Part shown: piece after piece, positions 49,201-61,200 of the stretch
Position numbering within the stretch: the stretch's first letter is position 1
How the letters are laid out: the number at the start of each line of letters is the position of its first letter
Source: Amborella trichopoda
Lineage: Eukaryota > Streptophyta > Magnoliopsida > Amborellales > Amborellaceae
NCBI RefSeq assembly: GCF_000471905.2
Contig: NW_006499364.1
Span: 279,736-343,735 of the forward strand
Direction: 5' to 3'
Length of the DNA stretch: 64,000 bases
Notes under the pieces: generated by a model
What the model was told of the DNA's origin: nothing
Database searches by the model: none
What the model saw: the letters and a program-made list of their open reading frames with translations, nothing else
Translations under genes and position numbers: made by a program

Positions 49201-52200
49201 TGGTCCTTCCGATAACTTTTTATCCCTTCTGTCTGAGGTTGCCCCATCTTGGAAACGTACTGCCCGGTTGCTAAAGCGCAGCCACCAACTTTTATTCCTG
49301 ATGATGAGCCTCGTTCCTGCCACCTCCTTTCTCAGCCAACAGTAGCAAACGAGGGGCTGCCTCCTTTTCGTTTTGATGAGCTTCGTTCGGAATGCCTCCC
49401 AACTGACACATGTGCATCCCCTCTCTCCCAACTTAGGGATTTCCTCCTATGACCTCTCGTCCATTCTCACCTTCTACCTTTGTACCTCGTCCCTTTGTTT
49501 CTCGACCTGAGGTCTCCTCACCCTCGGTCAAGCTGCCACCGCGTCCTTTCACCCTTTCAGCTATCACGTTCAGCTCATTCTTGTCATCTTCTGACCGGCT
49601 GTCCTCGAGCTGTCTTGCCCTCTCTCTGGTAGCACTGAGCAACTCCTTCTTTGATCATCGATGCCTCATTTTCTAGCACTTCGCCTTCCCCTCCCTCTCC
49701 TCCCCCTCTTCTACACTCCCTCCTACTAGCCCCTTTGACTCAAAGCCTTTCTCTCCCCGTTCTTTCTCACTCTTCTTCCTCTCCTCTCTCTTATGTGGCC
49801 CCTCTTCTCTCTCTTGGGGAAGGTATTCCTCAGCTTCCCTCCTCGGATCCTTCCCCTCCACCTAATATGGATCCTCTTATGGACTCAGCCTTTGTTTTCC
49901 CTCCTTGTTCTCCCTCCTCCTTTTCTTGTCAAGATCCCTTCTAATCCTTATAATGGGGACCCCATTATTGTTTCCTTTCCCACCCCTCTGCTCTCTTCCA
50001 ACAGTGGCACTGGTCTTTGCGTGTCCTTCCCCTCTTCTTCTGGTGCCCCTAGTATTCCTCCGAGTTTTTAGTAGAGATTCCTCCTCCACCTCCGGCGATC
50101 ATTCCAGCCCTTAGCACTTTCATTCCCCTCTCTGCTGTGGCCTCTATTCCCTCTATGGTTACTCCTCATGGTTCCTCCCCTTCTGCTCAATTGAACCCTT
50201 CTGCATTCCCAACTTTTTTAACTCTTCCTCTTGCGTGGTCCCCCCCCCCCCTCCCTTCCTTTCCCTCAGCCCCTGTTGTAATAAAGATGAAGGACCCCTT
50301 GGGGAATCATGACACATCAAAAGAGGGGGACCGTAACCTTGCGGAGGCCTTCTTTGGGTCTACAGTAGCCATCTTCTGCTCAACTCTTGAGGATGGATTA
50401 GCCCCTACCTTCCAAGACAATAGGGGCTAATCCATCCTCAGGAGTTCATCCTTTTGCCGCCTCCCCCCTCCTCCCACAGGTCGGGAGAGAGCTTGTCAAA
50501 CTCAACATTTGACTCCTCACCAGCCTCTTCTGAGGATGTTCGCTCTCCTCCCTTGGTGACGTCTTCTTTTGTCAATAGAATGGATGAAAGCTCAAGGGAA
50601 AATCCACAAGGTTATGCAGGTTATGGGGTTCGCACACTGGGTCAGAGGGCCCCTTTCATGAATTTTTCAAGGCGAATCTTCAACCGAGGTTAAAGGTAAG
50701 CCAGAATTGCAGTCGTGAACTACATAACCTTGCCTCTAGTATCAACCTCTTTCCCTCTCTTTATTTCAACCCAACCCCTGGGACTCTCTCCCAATGGTTA
50801 TGTGGTTTGATGTTCCCTTAGAAACTCTCCTCTATCTTCTGAAGCCTTGTGATTATCTTGTCTTGGAACGTTTGTGGTCTAGGTCTACCTCATAAAAAAT
50901 AATCAGTTAGATACCTCTGTTTTAAACACCACCCTACTATTCTCGGCCGGATGCCCTGTTAGTGGGAGGACCTTCCTGCTGAAGGGGCTTCAAGCGGGAT
51001 TGGGATCAACGGGGACCCAACGGAAAATTCTCTTCTTTCTTCCTTCATTGCTTCTTTCTCAGTCTCAGTCCTTCTGGTTAGGGATTCAGATGGGCTCCCT
51101 TGGAATTCGGGAATCTACGGCCCTAACCACGATGCTTTTAGGCCTCAGCTTTGGAGTGAACTTAATTTGGTCGTTGAAGTCCCTCACCCCATCTAGTGCC
51201 TAAGGGGTGACTTCAACTTCACCAGGTGGTCCTATGAGAGAAACTCTTCAATCAGAATCTCTCCTACTATGACCCTCTTTTCAGACTTCATTACTCTTAA
51301 CCATCGCTTTGATCTTCCCATCCAGGCAGCCAAATTCACTTGGTCCAACCATTCTCTCTCCACCTCTCTTTCCAAGTTGGATCGTTCTTGACTTCTGTTG
51401 ATTGGGATGCCACTTTTTCTGATACTCATGTGGTGGCCCTGCCGAAACCCACCTTTGACCATTGGAGCCTCTTAGAATCAAACTTTCTTAGCTCCAAGAA
51501 AGCTCCCTAGCCTCTCTTTTTCCCTCGTAGTGGTTGTCCCTCTCGATCTCTGTTTTCAAGTGAGCTAGCTTCAGGATTGTTGAAGACTAATCTGAGAACC
51601 TGGAGTAGGCTCTTACTAAGGTCTTTTGCCTCTCAGAAAAATTTTGTTATGGAGGAAATACAACGCTTAGATGCGGAGGAGGAAACTCAATCCCTACTTT
51701 TGTCAGAGTCCCACAGGAGAATGCAATTGAAAGTAGAGTACCAATCCATCCTCAAGAAAGAGGAGATCATTTGGTTCCAAAGATCTAGGATTAACTGGCT
51801 ACAGGCTAGGGACCTAAATACTGGTTTCTTCCACAAGATTGCCAACTATAGGTGAAGAGACAATACTATCTCACATCTCATAGTAGGGGACAGGCTTCTA
51901 GACCAACCGAGGGAGATTGAGGAAGCCATTATTTCTTTTTTCAAGAATCTTTTCTCAGCTCCTCTCGACCATAGGCCTGCAATGGGAGACCTCCAGTTTC
52001 TTCTCTTCCCCCTAACAAAGCCTCTTGGTTAGAAAGACCTTTTTCAGAGGAAGAAATTTCAGCTGGTATCTCTAATTTGGCAGCAGATAGGTCTTTAGGC
52101 CCTGATGGGTTCCCTATTGTGCCTGTTAAAGTCTTCTAGGACTCCTTTTGGGTGCCTTTCTGACCCTCTTCACTAAATTTCATTCTAGAGGTGTCATCCA

Positions 52201-55200
52201 CCGTGCCACGAATGCGACCTTTCACTTTGGTTCCAAACATAGGATTTCCATATGATAAGCCTCAATAATTCGACTTAAAAAATCATTGGCAACGTGCTTG
52301 CCTCTCATTTAGGAGCCGTTTGGATACCTGGAAATATATTGTCTGTGAAATATATTACGGGCGTAATACATTACCTGCAAAGGGATTGTCACTGTTTGGG
52401 AAGTATTTAGATGCAACTTGGTAACATGATATGTCTCTCTATATATAATTTCAAATAAGTAATAAATTTATGATACCAAAATCAAAATCTTTATGGCACA
52501 AGTTAAAAAATGTTAAGAAGTTTGATTAGTAAACTGAAAGGTTTGGTAATTGCAGTAGAAAATTTTGAAGCATTGGAGGAGACTAAAGAGGTATCTTATT
52601 TCAATTGAGCTTTTACTAATCTCTTATGAGGATTATGTTGTGTGAAATTTTTTATTATGATTGTGTTGTGTATAATTTCTCATCGATTACCAATTATTAT
52701 TTTTATTATTTTTGTTTTTATACAAGAGCTGATGGCGAGCTACAACCCAAATTGGGGATAGAGGTAAGTAGAAATTTTTTTATTATGATTGCAGTAGAAA
52801 ATTGTCCCTCATCAAAGTCTACAACTCTTCAAATCAATTTAGATTTCCCCTTACTTTCACTTACCAATTATTAAAAAAAAAAAAATTTGTATGGAAGTTA
52901 GATGAGAGCTACAACCCAAATTGGGGATAGAAGGATGTAGAAATTTTTATTATGATTGCAGTAGAAAATTGTCATCATACACCTGTTCAAATCAATTTAG
53001 ATTCCCCTTTTCATATCCCATACTTTCACTTTCTACTTACCTTAATAATACTTGAGAGAGGGAAATGTTTTTTTAAGCGGGGATAGGGCACAGAGATGGA
53101 CGCTAAAGATTTCCAAAGATTACCCGGTAACCTCATAATAGATTTTGCACCCCTCACAGCGCGTAATGGATTGCGTGATGTTTAGGGAAATCTCAAGTAA
53201 TCTCGCGTAATGTCTTTCCATTTCCTTATTATTAAAGTGTACCCAAACAGTGTAACTGTCATATTCCCTTGTAATCTATTGTCACGTAATAGATTTCCAC
53301 GTACCCAAACGGCCCCTTAAAGGAGGTCCTCCCTCTAGTGACTTCTCCCTCTCAAAGTGCTTTTGGCAAAGATCATCCAACCATAGATGGGGCCCTCATG
53401 GCCAATGAATGCGTCCACTCGAGGCACATTGCTAAAAACCCCAGTCTCATTGTCAAATTAGATTGGGAGAAGGCTTACGATCTTGTAGAATGGGCTATTT
53501 TGGAAGAAAAAAAAAGTAGGATGGGGTTTGGGAGTCGGTGGAGAGGCTAGATGAAAGCATGTTACTCTCAACCTTATTTTTCGATCCTTATTAATGGGTC
53601 ACCCAAAGGTTTCTTCCCCTCCTCAAGGAGTTTACAACAAGGAGACCCACTCTTCCCTTTTCTCTTTGCCATTGCGGGGGAAGTCTTTAGTGAATCAATT
53701 ACTAGGATGTTTGCAGAGGGATTGATGAGTGGGTTCTCGTGTGGTAATAATTGCCCTATCATGTCACATCTCCAATATGCAGACAGCACTTTGGTATTCT
53801 ATAATGCCTCACCAGAAGAAATAGATTATCTCCTCTAGTTCCTCAGGTGCTTTGAATTTGCCACTGGTTTTAAGGTTAATTTCAAGAGGTCTGAGATGAT
53901 GGGGATAGCGGTGGTGAAAGACTTTGCAGACCTTTAGGAGTGTGAGGTCGAAGAACTCCCTTCGAATTATCTCGGGTTACCCTTGTGTGTGCGTAAACCC
54001 AAAAGAGGCTTTGGTCCCACATTCTTGACAAGGTGGATTGCAAACTGGCTGTATGGAAAATAGGTTTTTGTCCCCTGCACGCAGGCTGATTTTGATTAAA
54101 GCTACTTTAGCCAATATCCTAGTCTACCAAATGTCTCTCTTTTGAATGCCAGTGGCGGAAGTGCTATGATTGAAAAGCTTATCCGCAAATCCTTTTGGGC
54201 TGGTGACGCTCCCAGCCACAAATTCCACCTCATTGCTTGGGACAAACTTTGCCAAACGAAAAGATTGGGAGGTTTGGGGATCAGAAACCTTAGACAACAT
54301 AATGTTTCTCTCGAAATGGTGGTGGCATCTTCTCACCTTAAGAGGACAGTTGTGGGTAGATATCTTGAGGTTCCAATACCGTATGCCTTCTTCCCCTTGG
54401 CTACCTGACTAATAATCCTATCCTAGAGCTTTGGGGGTGCATCTCTAGTTCACCTTGTCTCCTCTTTCGGGTGAAACCGAATCCCTTTAGAAAACAAGGG
54501 TTCGCTTGACATGTGGTTTGGTCGGAAAGACGTGGTTTGGTCGGAAAGCTCTTAAGGACCAGTACCCAGAATTATTCTCTTTGGCAAGAGCTCAAGGGGC
54601 ATCAGTTGCAGAGGAAATGACTTTGACTGGTTTCAATAGATCTTGGAACCCGCTCTTTAGGAGAGATTTAACAAACTCAGAGGTCAACCTATTTTCAGAC
54701 CTCACGAATTCTTTATCCTCTTGCTTTCTCGCACAACAAGGGCAGGACCGAATCATTTGGACTCCCTCTGCTACAGGTGTCTTCTCGGTCTCTTCTTTCT
54801 ACTCGTTTCTTACACAACCCCCTACTTTTACCCTTAACCCTTCCTCAATTGTGGCTCAAGCCTGGAGTTCTTTTGCTCCCCCAAGAAGTCAAGTGTTTAT
54901 GTAGATTGCGCTTTCTATGAAAGTCCTTACAGTAGACCAACTCCAAAGGATAGGAATTTCCCTAGCTAATCGTTGTATCCTGTGTCGAATGGATGAGGAG
55001 TCTAACTCCCATTTATTTCTGCACTGCCCTTCTGCTTTTAAGGTTTGGGGAATGATACTCTCACTCTTTAAAGTTCAGTGGGTTCTACCCAAAGAGGTTC
55101 CTCTTATTCCTTGCGCCATCTAGCCTCTTCCGTGGCCAAAAGCAAGCATTCTGCTATGGAAATCACCCCTAGCAGGAACAATTTGGGCGCTTTGGATCGA

Positions 55201-58200
55201 GCACAACAATGGGATTTTTGAGGGGCGTTCTCCTCCCCAAAACTTATCTTTGCGCAACTTAAGTCTAAGCTGGTCTTCTCGGCTACAAAACATAAATGGT
55301 TTAAAGGAGTTCCAAGTTCAGCGTTCTATCAAGACTTGAATGCCATTTTACAGCATTCCAAGAGGAGGGTCCCTAGAGCTTCAAATTGGTGCCCGCCAAA
55401 CCCGGGCCAATTCAAGCTCAATTTCGATGGGTGTTCTTTAGGGTCTGTTTGATAACCGGAAGTTAAATCATGAACTGTAAATTGGAAGTTCCTCTTTGCT
55501 GAGAAGAAAGAAGTTACTGTAAGAAGTTATGGGTTTATGTGTTTGATAATCTGCTGGATTTTTAAAGAAGTTCTGGGTTTCTATGTTTGATAACCTCCTG
55601 GAATGTTAAGTAAAGTTCCAAGGCAAATCATGGTAGACATGCAATCCTTCAGTGACACAACTCTTCTCTGTGTTGCTTCCTCCAAACTTTTGAGTATATG
55701 AACCAAAGCACACTAGATTGTCCCCGTAGCATACTTGTTTATGTCATGGCCTTCTAACATATGAGAAAAATTGGCATGTCTCTTTCATGCTTGTCGTTTG
55801 AAGATAAATTTCTCTTTCATTTTACATTATATTCTATAATAAAGATCTCAATTGCCCCAATGAGATAGGTAAAAAACACACAGACACACAATGCCACTAA
55901 TGGGTTACTACTACAAAGAACAGTTGCTCAGAATAACTCAATCACTCAATAGTCATGAAAGTATACCATTTATTCTCCTTAAGTCAACCTCTGCCAATTT
56001 CATAAAATCTAATCCCCTATAAAACATAGTTTGCAAAAGAATGTAATACACATACAAGAAACCACGGATGCTCTATGCGGAAAACCATATAGCTAGATTC
56101 CATCAACTTTAAAATGCAGCAAGAATTCAGAAAAGGTTAAAAACCATAAATTGAGGACATCGAAATTCACTTTCATTGCTTCAAATTTTTGAGTCAATGG
56201 ACAAATAAAAAGTAATTAGTCTGTCACAGCTTTTAATCTTTTCTTGTAAAGAATAATTTCAGTTAAAATCTAACACATTCTACAACTAAATGAACCTCTG
56301 GATTCTTCCAATGAAATGAATAAGACCTAAACTTCAAAAATTAAAGAAATATAACTGACACGCACAATACAAAATCATTACATAAGCTCTAACAGCAATC
56401 AAAATCACTACTCCTCAATTCCCAAGTGATCCCAAAACCCTAGAAATTGTGTATAGAGTCGTGCGCAACCTAGACCCCATGTTTGTGAAAGAAACACATG
56501 ATCGAACAAACAAATGAAAGATTTTAAACATACTGGAGCTAAAGTTTCCCTTTTCTTTTCTTTTGATTATTCAGACCTAAAGTTCTTCTTTGTGCCACTA
56601 ATTTGCAGAGCAAACAAACAGGGAGAATCTGGATCTTCTCATCAGTCGCCCAATAGGAAAATACACAGAAATATTACTCAAACATCCCATTGATCTCATT
56701 GATATTGCTGAAAACGATCAACTGCACTCAAATTTCAAAAGTAAAATTTTTAAGGTATAAATTTCATAACCAAAAGGACATGAAATTGACCTGTGACCTT
56801 TGGACCAAAGGCCATGGCAAAGAAAACTGAGCTTGGAGCTTCAAAAAAATGGCGGACTTCGAATGACCTTTTGTTTCATAAATTGAAGAAACGATGGGAG
56901 TCGCTCTCTCTCTCTCACTAAAAATGGAATTTCTCTCTGTACTATAGGCTTTCGATGGGCACTATTCAATGACCTTATATAAGTGAAGAGGCTCAAATTT
57001 ATCGGGACATAAAGTTCTGGACAAACTTCTATTTTTAAGTTCCGTCCAAACGGACATAAGTTTGTTTAAACGTAAAGAGAAGAACTTCTACAATAATATG
57101 AAGTTCACATATTTAACTTCATTTTTTTTATCAAACAGAAAACATGTACAGTAACAGGTAATTTCCAAGTTCTTGGAAGCAAGTTCCTGTTATCAAACAC
57201 GCCCTTAGGGAACCTAGGACCTGCGGGAGTTGGTGCTATCCTTAGGGACCACTCGGGTGCTACAGTAGCAGCCATATCTAAATTTATTGGCCATAAGGAT
57301 TCCATGGAGGCAGAAGACACTGCATTCCTTGAGGGTATTAGACTTCTACAACTCCATAGGATTGAGATGGTATCAATCAAGGGTGACTCCAAGAATGTGA
57401 TATCTTGGGCCAAAAAACGTTTCTTCTATTCCTTGGGTTCTAGCTTATATCTTTGATGAAATTTACCACCTCTGCAGGGGTATGTGTGTCTTTTGGAAGC
57501 ATATATGGAGGGAGTCAAACCAGGAGGCAGACGTTCTGGCCAAGGAAGCAGCAGCCGGTGACTATAAGCCAGATTTTTGGGATGGGTCTCTCTTTTGGTT
57601 GGTTGTTTTGTATCTCTCATTGTAACCCTCAAAAGAAGACCGTTTCATTCTATTTCCTCTTTTCTCTCTCCCCCTTGTACGAAAGCTATCCATCTTTGGA
57701 TATTTTTTCTCTCTTCTCCCCCAAATGAAATTCTCTTACATATATATATAAATTTTTAACATTCTCAAAAAAAAAATACATATATATAAATTTTTAACAT
57801 TCTCAAAAAAAAAAAAAAAAAAAAAAGTTCCAATTACTAGAAAGGGAACAAAGGCTTAGGTGCTAGAAATGCTCTCTTTGTTTCAGGGGAATTTTTGGAC
57901 CACCGAGAATCCACTTTGCTATATGTTAACAGAACAAGTCCTTTCTATCATGTCACTTATCTCCCAATTCAGACCATTTTTTCACTTTTCTCTACATTTT
58001 TCCAGCATTAACTACCATGTCTCCATCACTGGTGCCGCAGGAAGTTGGCTAAAATTCTTTATAACATTTTTCATCCCATCATTTATATCACCTATCAAAG
58101 CAATTGTGCCAACACCCAAGAATCTAATTGCACACTAATTTTCAAAATGGTGCTCCAGGTGTAACTAAGCTGGTCTTCTGCACCTTTTAACTCATGAATT

Positions 58201-61200
58201 CCAGAGGATACATTAAGCTATGCCAATACTGGAATCCCATGATTTGATTTCAGCAATTGGGCTGGCTTATCGCTTTCAACTTTCACAAATTGATGTATGG
58301 ATATTAACTCATTGGACTCCTGATGGTCAAGATAAACGCGATAGTCCTATCAAGCTAATAAGAGGCTGAATATCACTGTTCATCTGGAGCACATATCCGA
58401 CAAGCCTAAGATGTTAAAGAGATGCTTTTGGTATTTCAGAAAATCATCAGCCTATTGTCAATTAGATCTCCTTCGTTGCATAACTTCATTACATCCTTAA
58501 AACCGCAAAAGCAAACTAGGTCGCTTCTAGTTTTCCTGTTTGTAATGGGGAAATTTTTATACCTTCAGTTATTTATAAAAAATCACATCTCAAGCCCCCA
58601 TTTGCAAATCAGTTTCTTGGGCCACATGAAAAAGATGCCGTGTTCTTTCTATCCATCACAGATACTTCACATGGAAGAATGGTATAATTTATCTAAACTG
58701 CCAACCTGTTCACTCAGATTCATGCTATATCTTCCCACATTGTGTAGGACCGGCTTGTGTTTGAGATATGATAACAAGTTAATGGTTATAAAGCAGTCTG
58801 AAAGAAGTAATGAGGTTATAAAGCAGTCTGAAAAGAAGTAAAAGATACAAGTATATAATCTATACTTCCACTAAGTTGATCTAGAATAGCCACAAGTGAT
58901 TTCGCAGATATGATTGTACAAAATCATGAAAACATTTTCAACCAAGCTTATTTGATATTTATTGGCTACTAAAATAGAGACAACTGGTTAGAAACAATGA
59001 CATAGAAAATCAAATTATGGAATGATTAATTGGAAAAAGTTGCATGAAAACAAATAATAATGAAATGAAGACTTCTGATGCCATGATATGGGCCTTACAA
59101 ACTATTCCAGAGTATCATGGTCAACCGTATCAGTACTAAGCTTACATGTTGCACAAAGCAACCAGAGAAGATGACATTTAAAAGTAAATATCAATCATGC
59201 ATCACAATCAATCCTGCATCACAAAAAGATCTGACAAACTCTCCTGTCACACTGAGCAAGTTTACCAACTTTTCAGTAATGAAGAGTCTTAGAAACACAT
59301 TAAACTAGCAGTTACGAATTAAACAGGCTGCTGAAGCAAGAATATACATATGATTAGGACAAGTGGATCCATACTGCAGTCCATGGTTTGTACTTCTCCA
59401 AAAACCAGGGTATAATGGGAAGGAGAAATTTTTGCGAAGCAATCTGTTCCATGCACAAGGGCCAGATCTTCTCGACCGCATGATTCAGCCACCTAACAGT
59501 TTCTGAATCAGAAAGAAGCTGAAACACAACAGAATCAGGCTTTTAGTAATGATAAAAATTGTATATACATGTTACCAAGAACATAGATCAATTTTATAAT
59601 CTCCCTGTACAAATAAAATCTTTATGTCAAAGTAACGATACTGACAGCACAAGTGGATGATGAATTACCCTTTTCCGGTTTGCTTGCTTCTTTTCCTCAA
59701 ACTTTAATCTTTTGTGAAGCCTTATTGTGTAGCGTTCATTGACCTTCAGATATATGAACAAAACAATTGCATGACAAAAAAATTAATCGCATATGAACAC
59801 AACAATAAAGAAACTAGCGTATACCACAACAAAGAAACAGCAAGCATCTTTCTTTGAAGAAAAGAGAACAACACTAGGTTTCAACCAATAAAGTTCCATG
59901 CAGTTAATTCCAGATTATACAGAACGTAATTACACAAGACGTAAATACTTGAAGACACATTCCAGCAGCTCTATGACGCAATAAGACGCAATTTACAAAG
60001 GCATACACAGGTTAAATCCAATGATACAGTGCAATTCATCAACAGATAATGAGAAGTTGGTTTCACTACACTGTACATTGTCCCCAAAGGCAACAAAATC
60101 AAAAGAATGCGTATCCATCAATGGATGAAAAAATATTTACATTACCACGCATATCATCTCGGAAAATGACAAAAGATAATGTGCACACTTTGAGATGTAA
60201 ACACATGAAATCCTTACCTAAATTATTGGCAAAGAGGAGTAATGATTTTCAAAAGGTAGGTTTTGTCCCAAAAATAAACAGTGTAGAACTGGTTGAAAAT
60301 TATAAATTGGTGGATGGTAAAACACTGGGAACCCCAAAATTAAACAAATCTCCAACTTATTGGTAAGGAAGGTTTCTGACCCTAGATGTGGGTCTGCAAT
60401 GCTTGAACCTCATGAAACCAGACATTGTTCATGGAGAAAATCGACTGGGATATCATATGCAGAATCCAGGGATTTCAAGAAATGCCAAGGGATACATAGC
60501 ACTGACCTAATACTAGTGTTTACAGGCCACCATATCAACTCCAGTTAAGACCAAGTTAACTCACATGGGTAATCTAAAACTCAGCATGCCAAGCCTTAAA
60601 ATAACTATTCCAAGTCCTGCCTGGTTGATTTATCTAGGTACCAAGCCAAATCCCATCTTGAACCTGAGTTTAAAGCTTTTCCCAATACATGTATCCAGCC
60701 AGGGATGAACCAAAAGTAACAACTTTCTCAACTTCTAACTGGGCAAACTTCCCTAATAATAGAAGATGAATTGCAAAGGTTTCGTGTCTTCATATGAAAA
60801 TAGGAAATATAGTACCATGGAATAACAAAAAGCAACAAAACAATGGATGTCAATCACTAAAACCAAACACAGATCTGTGTTTCTTATCCCCTAGAAGTTG
60901 TATGGTCATCTAACTTACTTTTAGAATTAGGTATTCACTTGAAAAAACCTGCTTTCAATGATAACACACAACCACCACATTATCAAATAATGCAGTGCAG
61001 CATAGGAAGACCTACCATCTGGACAATGATTATCACGACAACAGAGAGACGGTTCACAAAAATGAAATCAAAGTATGAACAAGGTAAATAATAAGGGTGT
61101 GGTTTTATAAGGTTGCAACCTTAAACAATCCAATTAAGGCTCACCTCCAAATTTTATAACAATATGTAATTTTGGTGTAAAAAATTCTTAGGATTATCTC

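Larger units (their letters stand above)
48414..57830 (+). mobile_element. Near full-length L1-type LINE (LINE B) with two nested DNA elements
   Basis: Plus strand, antisense to NTMC2T6. Order: ORF1-like region (48414-50690), endonuclease (50850-51420), linker, reverse transcriptase (51990-52310 and 53325-54410), zf-RVT (54506-55130), RNase H (55395-55440 and 57208-57560), 3' UTR and an A tract at 57809-57830. Elements 52312-53316 and 55441-57204 interrupt it. Frameshifts and stops are scattered through it, and the catalytic YADD reads YADS, so it cannot be active. A possible degenerate target duplication is TTTCAATTAC (about 48330) versus TTCCAATTAC after the A tract. Confidence 0.88.

Noticed and set aside
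49103-50700. Several Pro/Ser-rich plus- and minus-strand frames
   Set aside because: They are pieces of the broken LINE B ORF1 region and its antisense.
57105-57413. 102-codon minus-strand frame
   Set aside because: It is the antisense of the LINE B RNase H region and the end of the Tourist-like element.
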